Positions 16,610 to 26,156 are shown, numbered from the stretch's first letter. The stretch is 64,000 nucleotides of DNA from Bacteroidales bacterium (GCA_017429685.1 JAFROL010000020.1:62001-126000), one strand, 5' to 3'. Notes: generated by a model from the letters alone, not told the origin. Numbers and translations are program-made.

Positions 16610-16673
16610 ATCGGTTTAATTCTTAGTTTGTTATTGGCTATTATTGTTAAATGTTTCTTTTGTTCTTTGAAGG

Positions 16674-16681
16674 CAAAAATA
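16674..16681 (-). promoter_or_regulatory. Promoter box for the YD-repeat gene
   Basis: CAAAAATA, read TATTTTTG on the minus strand, 65 bp before the start at 16609. It faces away from the plus-strand box at 16712. Confidence 0.5.
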
Positions 16682-16711
16682 CGAAAGTTGGACGAAATGG
16701 CAAAATTTTCG

Positions 16712-16719
16712 TATCTTTG
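16712..16719 (+). promoter_or_regulatory. Promoter box for the symporter gene
   Basis: TATCTTTG followed by C, with a TTG at 16688-16690 as a possible -33 part. The box is 20 bp before the ATG, so the leader would be very short. Confidence 0.65.
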
Positions 16720-16739
16720 CAAATTCAATTGGATAACGT

Positions 16740-18239
16740 ATGAGTACGCAAAATATTATATTGTTGTGTTTTATTTTATACACGGCATTGCTTTTTTTTG
16801 TGATGTGGCTGACGTCGCGCCGCTCGTCAGGCAATGACGCCTTCTTTCGTGCCGGGCGAAAGTCTCCGTGGCCTGTGGTGGCCTATGGTATGCTTGGTGC
16901 CTCGCTGTCGGGGGTGACTTTTATGTCTGTTCCCGGCGGGGTATATTATGGTGCATTCACCTATATGCCATTGGTTTTTGGCTATGTTGTGGGCTATTTT
17001 GTCATTGCCTTTCTGCTGCTTCCACTTTATTATAAGTTGAACCTCACATCTATTTATTCTTATTTGGATCAGCGGTTTGGTGGTACGTCCGAGAAGACGG
17101 GTGCCATTTTCTTCATACTTTCGCGACTGCTGGGATCGGCGCTGCGTATGTATTTGGTTGTCTTTGTGCTGTATGAACTTGTTCTTGTTAATTGGGGCAT
17201 TCCTTTCTGGATTCCGGCAGTGGTTTTTATCGCTCTGATATTGCTCTACACTTTCCGTGGCGGCCTTAAGACCGTTGTGTGGACCGACACTTTGCAGACC
17301 ACATTTCTCCTTTTGGCGGCCATTGCCACAGTGATAGTTATCCTCAAGAACCTCGGTATGAGTATCCCCGAACTGCTCAGCGCTAGTGCCGACGAAGGCT
17401 ACACTCGCATTTGGGAGACCGATGTCAATCATCCTAAATACTATTGGAAGCAGATAGTGTCCGGTGCCTTTATTACTATTGCTATGACTGGCCTGGATCA
17501 GGATATGATGCAGAAGAATTTGACTTGCAAGTCATTGCGCGACGCACAAAAGAATGTTATCACGTCCAGCTTCCTTTTCGTCATTGTCAACCTGATTTTT
17601 CTGACCTTGGGTGCGGCGCTGGTCTATTACGGTACGCACACGGCAGGCTTTGAGATGCCTGTCGGAGCCGACGGACGTGTGCTGGCCGACAAGATTTATC
17701 CTTCCATTGCCCAGTCGCTTGGAGGTTTCACGCTGGTATGTTTCGTGCTGGGAATGGTTGCGGCCGGCTACAGCAGTGCCGACGGCACTTTGACTGCGCT
17801 GACGACGACTTTCTGCTACGACTTTCTGCATTTCGACAAGCGCAAGAATCTCAGCGAAGAACGTCAGGTCTTTTACCGCAAACTGGTTCACGTAGGTTTT
17901 GCACTGCTTTATCTTTTGGTGATCATCGCATTCCGCCCGTTTCATAATGATTCGCTGATTAATATTCTCTTCGACGTGGCAGGCTACACCTATGGACCTT
18001 TGCTTGGCCTTTACGCTTTCGGACTGTTCACACACCGCTCGGTTCGCGACCGCTGGGTGCCGTTGGTGGCAGTCGTTTGTCCTGTGGTATGCTATCTGCT
18101 GAAAATATATTCGGCACGGCTTTTTGGCGGATACCAGCTCGGCTTCGAACTTCTGCTGCTCAACGGAGTCCTGACTTTTGTCGGATTGATGATGATAAGC
18201 AAGAAAGGACAGAAATCCAATGAACCGACAGACTTTTAA
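16740..18239 (+). CDS. Sodium:solute symporter (SSS family)
   Basis: Inner-membrane sodium-coupled symporter of the SSS family, 499 residues with about thirteen hydrophobic helices. SGNDAFFRAGRKSPWPVVAYGMLGAS and the following SGVTFMSVPG form the early discontinuous helix of the family; RLLGSALRMYLVVFVLYEL and GGLKTVVWTDTLQT are further SSS blocks. Substrate is not evident; relatives carry sugars, acids, sialic acid or proline. The DUF4831-like lipoprotein gene follows 72 bp downstream. Confidence 0.92.
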   Translation: MSTQNIILLCFILYTALLFFVMWLTSRRSSGNDAFFRAGRKSPWPVVAYGMLGASLSGVTFMSVPGGVYYGAFTYMPLVFGYVVGYFVIAFLLLPLYYKLNLTSIYSYLDQRFGGTSEKTGAIFFILSRLLGSALRMYLVVFVLYELVLVNWGIPFWIPAVVFIALILLYTFRGGLKTVVWTDTLQTTFLLLAAIATVIVILKNLGMSIPELLSASADEGYTRIWETDVNHPKYYWKQIVSGAFITIAMTGLDQDMMQKNLTCKSLRDAQKNVITSSFLFVIVNLIFLTLGAALVYYGTHTAGFEMPVGADGRVLADKIYPSIAQSLGGFTLVCFVLGMVAAGYSSADGTLTALTTTFCYDFLHFDKRKNLSEERQVFYRKLVHVGFALLYLLVIIAFRPFHNDSLINILFDVAGYTYGPLLGLYAFGLFTHRSVRDRWVPLVAVVCPVVCYLLKIYSARLFGGYQLGFELLLLNGVLTFVGLMMISKKGQKSNEPTDF

Positions 18240-18311
18240 TGCTAACCATTTTAATCGTTTGTACCATAAATAATATATCACCTTTAAACTTATTGATATC
18301 CAAGATGTAAA

Positions 18312-19478
18312 ATGAAAAACGCAAGAATCATACCTATATTTTTCCTGTCAGTGTTATTGACAGCCTGCAGCCAATACAAGGTCTTTTCGGTCAAGGACAA
18401 TCCGTCGCTGCCTGTTGGCGGAGGCGTGCTCTACGCTTTGCCGCGGACGCAACTTTGCGTAGAGATGACCGTCCAGCGGCGCGACCTCTCTAAGGCTCCT
18501 TATCGCGATTATGCCTTCGATTTCCTTGGTGTCAGCGAGGATGATATCGACACCAGCTACCGTCTGGTCGACATAGATGTCAGAAGTGTCAACGTGGCAG
18601 ACCCCGACAACTATTATTATGTGCAGGTTAACCGTGGCTCTGTAACTGTCGACGACCGTCACCTTCTGCTTGCTGTTGGCGTGACCAATCCGACTGGCAA
18701 TGTTGCAGTTCCAGATTCTCCACAGCCTCGCAGCGGCGCAGGTCACTCGTCGCCCAATGCAGCATACAACCTCTATGATCGCACCGACACGCTGTATACA
18801 CGATATGACGCTCCCGGCAAGCCGTCGCTACTCACTTCGCGCAAGGATGTGCGCAGCACACGCCAGCGTGCCGCCGCCGCTGCCGAACGACTGGAGGAAA
18901 TCCAGACCAAACAGCAGGAACTTCTGAACGGTGAATACGAGGGCTCCTATGGCGCCGAGGCTGTACAGTATCTCTACGCCCATTTGCGGGGACAGGAGGA
19001 AGAGCTTGTGGCTCTTTTCTGCGGTTCTGCCAAGAGCGAGAAAGTGCGTTTCTATGTCGAGCCGCAGATGCGTCGCAACGAAGACTTTTGCGATACCGTC
19101 ATCTGGTTTTCACCCCAGAACGGTTTTGTCGGAGATGTTGACCGTCTTCCATCCGATGCCTTTGCCGTCATCTGCTGTGTCCACAGCGACAACGACCTCC
19201 GTCAGGCCAACCGCTTTGTCAAATATCATACCTCTGGTTTCACATCCAACAGCAGCAGTGGACGCACAGGTACGGCAGCTTCCAAGTTCCGCAGCCGTAA
19301 GGGGTTCCGCTATCGCATACCTTCTATGGCCACCGTCGAGGTCACCACGCCGGTCTATTCTGTCCGCCGTCAGTTGCCGCTGTCGCAGCTCGGTCCCGTC
19401 GTCGAACTGCCGCGTCGACGCATCAAGGCCGTTTTCGACGCGCAAACCCTCGATTTGAAAGAGTTGGACAGACGATGA
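18312..19478 (+). CDS. DUF4831-like lipoprotein
   Basis: Lipoprotein of 388 residues with a lipobox (LLTACS) after the signal peptide. The early block GGGVLYALPRTQLCVEMTVQ and the coiled middle RQRAAAAAERLEEIQTKQQE are as in DUF4831, a Bacteroidota family of unknown function; I match it by pattern memory only. A beta-rich end follows. It lies between a symporter and rnz in the same direction. Confidence 0.65.
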   Translation: MKNARIIPIFFLSVLLTACSQYKVFSVKDNPSLPVGGGVLYALPRTQLCVEMTVQRRDLSKAPYRDYAFDFLGVSEDDIDTSYRLVDIDVRSVNVADPDNYYYVQVNRGSVTVDDRHLLLAVGVTNPTGNVAVPDSPQPRSGAGHSSPNAAYNLYDRTDTLYTRYDAPGKPSLLTSRKDVRSTRQRAAAAAERLEEIQTKQQELLNGEYEGSYGAEAVQYLYAHLRGQEEELVALFCGSAKSEKVRFYVEPQMRRNEDFCDTVIWFSPQNGFVGDVDRLPSDAFAVICCVHSDNDLRQANRFVKYHTSGFTSNSSSGRTGTAASKFRSRKGFRYRIPSMATVEVTTPVYSVRRQLPLSQLGPVVELPRRRIKAVFDAQTLDLKELDRR

Positions 19479-19507
19479 TGTGTTTTTTTTACTAATCGTA
19501 ATACAAA

Positions 19508-20440
19508 ATGGTTTTTAATATACTAGTTCTTGGTTCGGGTGCGGCGACACCGACGCTCAACAGGCATTGCAGCGCACAGATTATAAACATATGTGGTGTG
19601 CGCATTCTTGTCGACTGTGGCGAATCGACCCAAAACCAGATGCGACAATATCATCAGAAGATTCAGTCTATCAAGACTGTGTTTATATCACACCTCCACG
19701 GTGACCATTTTTTTGGCCTCCCAGGGTTGCTGTCGACGATGCACCTGTGTGGAAGGAAAGAGGCGCTGACGGTCTATGCACCTACGGGTGCCCGCGAAGC
19801 CATTGAACTCCTGTTTAAGGTGTCGGCGACAAACATTGATTATGAGCTCAATATTGTCGATATCGATGTAGATGAGCCCGCGATAATTCACCAGGGCAAG
19901 GGCTTCCACGTCACCGCTTTCCCTCTGCATCACTCAACACCTACTTATGGTTTTGTTTTTGAGGAGGAAACACCGCTCTTGAATCTGCGTCCCAATGTAC
20001 GCGAGCGTTACGGGATGACCAACGACGACTGCATCAGTGTGAAGCAGGGCAATGACCTCCTGCTGGCCGACGGAACGGTTGTCCCCAATGTCGAACTGAC
20101 CTTGCCGCGCCGGTTGCCGCGCCGCTATGCCTACTGCTGCGACACGGCCTTCGACGAGACGCTGATCCCTATCGTTGCCGGATCCAATCTGTTGTGTATG
20201 GAAAGCACATTCGACAACGCTTTTTCGACGATGGCCGAAGAACGCTGCCATTGCACAGCGTCGCAGGCAGCGACCATAGCTTTGCGTGCAGGGGTGGGCC
20301 AGTTGCTTTTGACCCACTTCTCGGCCCGTTACCGCGAAACGGAAGTGCTCCTCGATGAGGCTCGTGCAGTCTTCCCGCAGACACTCTGTGCCATCGACGG
20401 AGGAAAATATGAGATTAGCTATAAATATGAAAAGCAATAA
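19508..20440 (+). CDS. rnz: Ribonuclease Z
   Basis: Endonuclease of the metallo-beta-lactamase fold that trims tRNA 3' trailers. The 310-residue product opens with LGSGAATPTLNRHCSAQII and has the zinc motif HLHGDHFFGLPG. A later His sits in FPLHHSTPTYGF, an Asp ligand in YCCDTAFDE, and the last His in LLTHFSARY. Relevance here fits the absence of encoded CCA in tRNA-Leu at 11003. Length is normal for bacterial RNase Z. Confidence 0.95.
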   Translation: MVFNILVLGSGAATPTLNRHCSAQIINICGVRILVDCGESTQNQMRQYHQKIQSIKTVFISHLHGDHFFGLPGLLSTMHLCGRKEALTVYAPTGAREAIELLFKVSATNIDYELNIVDIDVDEPAIIHQGKGFHVTAFPLHHSTPTYGFVFEEETPLLNLRPNVRERYGMTNDDCISVKQGNDLLLADGTVVPNVELTLPRRLPRRYAYCCDTAFDETLIPIVAGSNLLCMESTFDNAFSTMAEERCHCTASQAATIALRAGVGQLLLTHFSARYRETEVLLDEARAVFPQTLCAIDGGKYEISYKYEKQ

Positions 20441-20503
20441 TTTATAAAAAGAGAGAATTATCCGAAATAATCAACTGACGATTCACGATCCACAATTCAC
20501 GAT

Positions 20504-22855
20504 ATGTCCGATTTATTGTTACAACTGAATGAAGCTCAACGCGAAGCGGCGGCCTGCACCGAAGGCCCGGTGATGATTATCGCCGGTGCCGGAAGTGGCA
20601 AGACGCGCACGCTGACCTACCGCATAGCCCATCTTGTCGAAAAAGGTGTAGACCCCTTCAACATACTGGCCCTGACTTTTACCAACAAAGCCGCGGGCGA
20701 GATGAAGGAGCGTATTATGAGCCTCGTCGGCAGCGAGGCGCGCAACCTGTGGATGGGTACTTTCCACTCCATCTTTGCCCGCATCCTGCGATCGGAAGCC
20801 GACAAGCTGGGGTATACTAAATCTTTTACAATATTTGATACGGAAGATAGCAAAAAACGTATTAACAGAATAGTAAAAGCACTTAGTTTGGATTCTAAAG
20901 TTTATAATAAAGGGTATGTTTTAAGCCGTATTTCAATGGCCAAAAGCAGCCTTATCGGACCCGAGGACTATTGTGCCAACCCGGAGATTCAGCAAACTGA
21001 CCAGACAGCCCATAAACCAATGATAGGGGAAATATATAAACTGTATAACAGTAGTTTGCGTAAGGATAATTCTATGGACTTCGACGACCTGCTGTTCAAC
21101 ACCAACATCCTGCTGCGCGATTTCCCCGATGTGCTGCTCAAGTACCAGAACCGTTTCCGTTATATTCTTGTCGACGAGTACCAGGACACAAACTATGCCC
21201 AGTATCTGATTGTCAAGAAGCTGGCGGCCAGGTTCCAGAACATCTGCGTCGTGGGCGACGACGCGCAGAGCATCTATGCCTTCCGTGGCGCCAACATTCA
21301 GAACATCTTCAATTTCAAGCGCGACTACCCCGGCGTGCACCTCTTTAAACTGGAACAGAACTATCGCAGCACCAAGAATATCGTCAATGCTGCCAACTCT
21401 ATCATTTCTAACAACAAAGAGCAAATTCAGAAGGAAATATGGACCGACAACGGCACCGGCAACCTCATCAACCTGATGCAGTGCAGCGACGAACGCGACG
21501 AGGGCACCAAAGTTACCGAGTCCATCCTCGACGCCCATCTGGGCGATAACCGTCCTTTCCGCGACTTCGCCATCCTCTATCGCACCAACATTCAGAGCCG
21601 CGCCATCGAGGAGGCCTTGCGACGTCAGAATATTCCTTACCGCATCTATGCGGGTATTTCCTTTTATGGACGAAAAGAAATAAAAGATATTTTGGCATAT
21701 TTCCGTTTGGTTGCTAATAACTATGATGGAGAATCACTTTTGCGTATTATTAATTATCCATCACGTGGAATAGGTGATGCAACAATGGAAACTATTCAAA
21801 CCGCCGCAAATGACAATGATGTAAGCATATGGACTGTTTTGGAGAATATCTCGGATTTCAATTTGAGAATAAGTAGTGGTGTAGTATCCAAAATTAATGA
21901 TTTTGTTACAAAAATCAAATTCTTTTCTTCCAAAATAAATGATACGAGCGCATATGAGTTAGCCAAAGATATTGTCGTTTCGTCGAGGATTATTTCGGCT
22001 TTACGTGATGAAGAAGATCCGGATAATGCAAATCGTATTGAAAATATAGAGGAACTATTAAGCGGTATCCAGGAATATTGCGAGCGCGAAGACGACATCA
22101 CGCCCGGAGAAGTTGATGGAAACCAAAACGAAAACGGGACGCAGCTTAAGACACTTGATATGTTTTTGCAGCAGGTGTTGCTGCTCACCTCCGAGGATAA
22201 GGACGACGACAAAGATGCCGACAAGGTGTCGCTGATGACAATACACGCTGCCAAAGGCCTGGAATTTCCCTATGTCTATGTGGTAGGTATGGAGGAAAAC
22301 CTGTTCCCCTCCAACCTCTCCATCACCTCACGGCAGGATCTCGAGGAAGAGCGCCGTCTCTTCTATGTTGCCGTAACGCGTGCCGAGGTCCAGCTGACAC
22401 TTTCTTACGCTATGATGCGTTTCCAGTACGGCAATGTCAGTTATCAGGAGTTGAGCCGGTTTGTCACCGAGATAGACCCGCACTATCTGCTGATGCCACA
22501 TCGCCAGTCCTCATTCCCCAAGCCTGGCACGTTCCCCAAAGCTGCAGCCTTTGCGCGGCGTTCCGGTTCCACAGCAGGTCCAGCATCTTCTTCCGCGCCA
22601 CAGCTTAAGAAGAAGACCCCTGCCGCAACCCCAAATCCGTTGAGGCCGGTACCCAAAGGACCAACGGCAGGCAACAGCCCCGCGGAAATCGCAGCTATCC
22701 AGGTTGGTATGACCGTCTTTCACGTCAAGTTTGGCACCGGCAAGGTGCAGGCCATCGAGGGAAACGGCGACAGCCGCAAAGCCATCGTCTTCTTCGAAGG
22801 GGTGGGAGAGAAACAGTTGATGCTCAAATTCGCCAAACTTACAATTGTAGAGTGA
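20504..22855 (+). CDS. UvrD/PcrA-type DNA helicase
   Basis: Superfamily 1A 3'-5' helicase for repair and replication, 783 residues, close to PcrA/UvrD. Visible motifs: Q motif LNEAQREAA, Walker A GAGSGKT (residues 27-33), Ia LTFTNKAAGEMKER, II VDEYQDTN, III VGDDAQSIYAFRGA, IV LEQNYRS, V MTIHAAKGLEFPYVYVVGME and VI EEERRLFYVAVTRA. The C-terminal tail ends in a small domain (GMTVFHVKFGTGKVQAIEG) as in PcrA. Composition is mosaic: about 20815-20940, 20985-21075 and 21655-22075 are clearly AT-rich while the motif-bearing parts are GC-rich. The frame is intact. Confidence 0.93.
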   Translation: MSDLLLQLNEAQREAAACTEGPVMIIAGAGSGKTRTLTYRIAHLVEKGVDPFNILALTFTNKAAGEMKERIMSLVGSEARNLWMGTFHSIFARILRSEADKLGYTKSFTIFDTEDSKKRINRIVKALSLDSKVYNKGYVLSRISMAKSSLIGPEDYCANPEIQQTDQTAHKPMIGEIYKLYNSSLRKDNSMDFDDLLFNTNILLRDFPDVLLKYQNRFRYILVDEYQDTNYAQYLIVKKLAARFQNICVVGDDAQSIYAFRGANIQNIFNFKRDYPGVHLFKLEQNYRSTKNIVNAANSIISNNKEQIQKEIWTDNGTGNLINLMQCSDERDEGTKVTESILDAHLGDNRPFRDFAILYRTNIQSRAIEEALRRQNIPYRIYAGISFYGRKEIKDILAYFRLVANNYDGESLLRIINYPSRGIGDATMETIQTAANDNDVSIWTVLENISDFNLRISSGVVSKINDFVTKIKFFSSKINDTSAYELAKDIVVSSRIISALRDEEDPDNANRIENIEELLSGIQEYCEREDDITPGEVDGNQNENGTQLKTLDMFLQQVLLLTSEDKDDDKDADKVSLMTIHAAKGLEFPYVYVVGMEENLFPSNLSITSRQDLEEERRLFYVAVTRAEVQLTLSYAMMRFQYGNVSYQELSRFVTEIDPHYLLMPHRQSSFPKPGTFPKAAAFARRSGSTAGPASSSAPQLKKKTPAATPNPLRPVPKGPTAGNSPAEIAAIQVGMTVFHVKFGTGKVQAIEGNGDSRKAIVFFEGVGEKQLMLKFAKLTIVE

Positions 22856-22909
22856 ATTTTTCAATCATAAATCTTAAACCTTTTTTTAAATCTAATAAAC
22901 TATAACATT

Positions 22910-23155
22910 ATGGGAATAATCGTTAGTATTATCATCGGAGCCCTGGCAGGATACCTTGCCGGTCGCATTATGAAAGGAGCCGGTTTTGGCTTTGTTGTTA
23001 ACCTTATTGTCGGTATTATCGGCGGTTTCATCGGTGGCAACGTCCTGTCTTGGATTGGAATTGAATGGGGTTCCTCTTTCATCGGCTGCCTGGTCACCTC
23101 TGTCATCGGCGCAGTACTGCTGCTCTGGCTTATTTCGCTCATCAAGAAGAAATAA
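22910..23155 (+). CDS. GlsB/YeaQ/YmgE-family membrane protein
   Basis: Small inner-membrane protein of 81 residues with three hydrophobic helices rich in glycine (GALAGYLAGRIMKGAGFGFVV and VGIIGGFIGG), the pattern of the transglycosylase-associated GlsB/YeaQ family. Members are linked to general or acid stress, with no known activity. Ends in charged KKK. A bidirectional terminator follows at 23173. Confidence 0.9.
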   Translation: MGIIVSIIIGALAGYLAGRIMKGAGFGFVVNLIVGIIGGFIGGNVLSWIGIEWGSSFIGCLVTSVIGAVLLLWLISLIKKK

Positions 23156-23172
23156 ACACAAAGAGAGAAAAC

Positions 23173-23204
23173 AAAAAAGCCGCCATCGTTCTGGCGGCTT
23201 TTTT
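23173..23204. terminator. Bidirectional rho-independent terminator
   Basis: GCCGCCA (23179-23185) pairs with TGGCGGC (23192-23198) with A6 before and T6 after, so it can stop transcription of the GlsB-like gene and of the minus-strand peptidase gene ending at 23277. Confidence 0.9.
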
Positions 23205-23276
23205 GTTGCCTATTCATTAGTGAAAAGTTGAAAGTGGAATGAGAGTCGAAATCTCAGGTCACTATTCATCATTCAC

Positions 23277-24539
23277 TTATTTCTTCTTGCCTTTTTTTGC
23301 GGGCTGGCTGTTGCTGTCCTGGATGCCAAGCTTAGCCTTGATAGCGGCGGGGATAGCATCCTTGTGGACTACGATGTTGATGGTTTTGTAGCGGACAAAA
23401 GCCTTGCTGCAGAAGAAGTTGCCGCCGAACTCGCCGTTGTAGATACCCCAGCTGTTCTTAACCATATAGTATTCGTTGCCCATCTGGTCTTTGGCTTTGC
23501 CGAAAATCAGCATACCGTGGTCGTCGGTGGTCTCCCAGGCGTCGAAGGCTTCCTGGCGCTCCTCCTGGCTGACCCAGCGCTGCGGGGTGGGGTGTTTGGC
23601 GGCCTCGTCGGCGATTTCGCCGGCCTTCATACCGCTCCATTTGGCTTGGTCGCTACCGACGCCGTTCTTCGGAGCCTCGGTGGCAGGAAGGACAGCAAAA
23701 CCCTTGCGGCTGTAGCGGAAACCGGGCTCGCTGACGTCGCTACCCCAAGCTACGGTGTAGCCGTTGTCGATAGCGTAGTCGCAGATTTCAAGCATCTCGT
23801 CGATGGGAACGTTGTAGCTCATACCCCAGCGCCAGTTGTCCTGGATTTCGAGGGCGAATTTCTCGTAGAAAGGATGGTGGGTGAAGCTGGTGATGCTGAC
23901 ATAGTCGTCGGCATTCAGGCCTGTGCTTTCATAGAAGCTCTTGGGGGTGTATTTCACACCCTTGTAGGTGAACTCGTCGGGGCAGGTGCCGAGATAGACG
24001 TCGTGGACAGCCTGGATGGCCTTGAGGCACAGCAGCTCGTGGTTTTTGTTGCGCTGCAGTTTGTTGAGTTTGCCTTTGGCAATGGCGGCGACCATAGCGT
24101 CGGTCAGGGCGCTGAGCTCGGTGTGGTTCGACAGGGTGTCGCCATAGGCAGCACCGGGACGCATAACCTCTTCGGGAACAAGGCCGAAGGTCTTCATACC
24201 GTAGATGACGTCGTTGAAGGCGCCACCCTGGCTGAAGCTGACATCGCCGTGGGTGCGGATGGCAGCCATTGCGCGGTCGCGGTAGGTCTTGCTGACGATA
24301 TACATTTCGCTGAAGTCATATTCGCCTTTGCCCATACGGAGCAGCTCGGCCTCGAGGAAAGCCATCGTGCTGTAGCACCAGCAGGTACCGGCGTTGTTTT
24401 GGTTCTTCACTGAGGTGATGGGCAACATCTTGATGGTGTCGAATTTGTAGCCCTCATCGTCTTTGTTTTCTTCTGCCTTTTGGGCAAAAGCGGTGGCGCA
24501 AATAGCAAAAGCGCCAAGGATAGCAAAAATTTTTTTCAT
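23277..24539 (-). CDS. Exported C1-family cysteine peptidase
   Basis: Papain-fold peptidase of 420 residues with a signal peptide (KIFAILGAFAICATAFAQ). The catalytic Cys lies in VKNQNNAGTCWCYSTMAFLE, His in TTDDHGMLIFG, and Asn in YMVKNSWG. It resembles bleomycin hydrolase/PepC but is shorter than the second copy at 24729, and has a lysine-rich end. In Bacteroidota exported PepC-like proteins may process peptides in the periplasm, which is inference. It forms a same-strand pair with the next gene upstream and has its own promoter box at 24595. Confidence 0.9.
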   Translation of the reverse strand: MKKIFAILGAFAICATAFAQKAEENKDDEGYKFDTIKMLPITSVKNQNNAGTCWCYSTMAFLEAELLRMGKGEYDFSEMYIVSKTYRDRAMAAIRTHGDVSFSQGGAFNDVIYGMKTFGLVPEEVMRPGAAYGDTLSNHTELSALTDAMVAAIAKGKLNKLQRNKNHELLCLKAIQAVHDVYLGTCPDEFTYKGVKYTPKSFYESTGLNADDYVSITSFTHHPFYEKFALEIQDNWRWGMSYNVPIDEMLEICDYAIDNGYTVAWGSDVSEPGFRYSRKGFAVLPATEAPKNGVGSDQAKWSGMKAGEIADEAAKHPTPQRWVSQEERQEAFDAWETTDDHGMLIFGKAKDQMGNEYYMVKNSWGIYNGEFGGNFFCSKAFVRYKTINIVVHKDAIPAAIKAKLGIQDSNSQPAKKGKKK

Positions 24540-24594
24540 TGGCTTATAGATATTTATTACTTTTTTTATGTTTTTTTTGTGTTTTTTCGCGGTG

Positions 24595-24602
24595 CAAATT
24601 TA
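24595..24602 (-). promoter_or_regulatory. Promoter box for the first C1 peptidase
   Basis: CAAATTTA, read TAAATTTG on the minus strand, 56 bp before the start at 24539. Confidence 0.45.
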
Positions 24603-24619
24603 CATAAATTTTTTGAATT

Positions 24620-24725
24620 CGTTAATGAGTTAATTTGTTAATTCGCTAATATGTTAATGCGTTGATATGTTACAATCAACATATCAACGCATTAGTACAT
24701 TTACACATTCACAAATTCACGAATT
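24620..24725. repeat. Opposed ATTAAC/GTTAAT repeats with a 17-bp hairpin
   Basis: A run of GTTAATNN units meets a run of opposite orientation here. At the junction 24655-24671 and 24678-24694 are exact 17-bp inverted copies (TAATGCGTTGATATGTT) around ACAATC. It lies between the two peptidase genes. Confidence 0.85.
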
Positions 24726-24728
24726 TCC

Positions 24729-26156
24729 CTATTCTTCCGGTGCGAACATCGGGTCCCAGGCGGGGAGCATAATGGGTTTCTGGCTGAGCAGGGCGCGGAT
24801 GTTGGCGGGTATGTATTTCTCTTCGAGCACCACGCGAAACATATACTCGTTGAACCATTCGTTGCTCATAATCAGGTTGCCCTGGTAGCCGTAGTTGGGG
24901 CCCCAGCTGTTTTCGACCATCCATTTCAGGGGCTTGCCTTCCTTGTCGAGGTCGACGGCGCAGAGCGTCATTGCGTGGCTGCTGCCGCTGGCGAAGGTGC
25001 TGACGCGCTGTTTCTTGTCCATTCCGAAGGTGGTACCCATCAGCGAGCCGTAGTCGTAGTTGTTGGGGTCCATAAAACCCTTTTCGCGGTCGAGGAACTT
25101 TCCGACGTCGCAGCTGAAGTACATCATCGTGCTGTCCTTGATACTGGCGATGCACATCGGGGCTATCTCGTTCATTGGCAGGTTGATGTAGCGCCAGTTC
25201 TGGCCGTCGTAGACGTGGCGGTCGTACTGGATTTCGTAGACTTTATAGTATTCGCGCGTGGGGTCGTTCATCACCATATAGTATTTCGAGAAGTCGGTTT
25301 TGGCATATTTCTCGTAGAACGACTTCGGGGTGTAGTGTTCGGTGCTGACCACCTCGCCCTTTGCGTTGCGCTCGGTCCAGTCGAACTCGGTCATCGGCTC
25401 GCCCATCGTCAGGGCCAGCATACGGTAGATGGTGCCGAGCATTTCGGTCTTGCGGCTTTCCAGTTTGGCGGGCGTGGTTCCTTTGGCGGTGGCAAGCTCA
25501 CGCAGCTCAAGGCCGAACTCGCGCAGCTTGAGGGCGATGAGGTTGCTGATGCTCGACGTGTTGTTGGTGTTGTAGGTTTCGGGCATTACGTCGCTGGGCA
25601 CAAGGCCGTACTTGTCGATCAGGTTGGCCACACCGGTGAACTGGCCACCGTCGCCGATGGGGTTCTTGAAGAGCCATTCCACTTCCTGATCGGTCATCGG
25701 TTTGCGGTAGGTGTCGATGATGGCCTGCAGGAAGAGGTTGCTTTTCTCAAGCTGGTCGTAGAAGAAAAGGTATGCCTGCGAGAACTGGAAGTCGGCCGGC
25801 AGGTTGTGTTTGCGTATGGCTTGGTTGCGCAGGACGTTCATACCGGTGAACATCCAGCAGCGGCCTGAAGATTTCTGGTCGGTGACGGCCTTGCTGACAA
25901 CGCGGTTCGAGAAGTGCGAGTCGAACTTGGTGGCGTTCTCGTAGTTCATAGCCAGCTTCTGCGGGCTTTGGTTGACGAGGATGTTGCGCATAGCCTTGTC
26001 GCTGGCTGTGCCGCCGTAGGATTTCTTGATTTGCTGCATCATTTCGGACGTGATGCCGCCGTTGGTTTCGGGTTGTGATGTCTTGTTCTTCTGTGCCGTG
26101 GCAGTGCCGCATAAGGCGAGGCACAATGTGGCTGCAAATATAAATTTTTGTTTCAT
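24729..26156 (-). CDS. Exported aminopeptidase C / bleomycin hydrolase-like peptidase
   Basis: C1B-type cysteine peptidase of 475 residues with a signal peptide (KFIFAATLCLALCGTATAQ), unlike the cytosolic PepC of Firmicutes. Catalytic Cys is in TDQKSSGRCWMFTGMNVLR, His in GSSHAMTLCAVDLD and Asn in KWMVENSWGPNYGYQG. The RNQAIRKHNLPADFQFSQAY helix following the Cys is as in bleomycin hydrolase. The end LPAWDPMFAPEE keeps the family tail, which in PepC reaches into the active site and limits it to aminopeptidase action. Likely periplasmic or outer-membrane peptide trimming. Confidence 0.93.
   Translation of the reverse strand: MKQKFIFAATLCLALCGTATAQKNKTSQPETNGGITSEMMQQIKKSYGGTASDKAMRNILVNQSPQKLAMNYENATKFDSHFSNRVVSKAVTDQKSSGRCWMFTGMNVLRNQAIRKHNLPADFQFSQAYLFFYDQLEKSNLFLQAIIDTYRKPMTDQEVEWLFKNPIGDGGQFTGVANLIDKYGLVPSDVMPETYNTNNTSSISNLIALKLREFGLELRELATAKGTTPAKLESRKTEMLGTIYRMLALTMGEPMTEFDWTERNAKGEVVSTEHYTPKSFYEKYAKTDFSKYYMVMNDPTREYYKVYEIQYDRHVYDGQNWRYINLPMNEIAPMCIASIKDSTMMYFSCDVGKFLDREKGFMDPNNYDYGSLMGTTFGMDKKQRVSTFASGSSHAMTLCAVDLDKEGKPLKWMVENSWGPNYGYQGNLIMSNEWFNEYMFRVVLEEKYIPANIRALLSQKPIMLPAWDPMFAPEE

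Noticed and set aside
23364..24413. Antisense frame of 349 codons across the first C1 peptidase
   Set aside because: The peptidase has all catalytic motifs and a signal peptide; the opposite frame has none.
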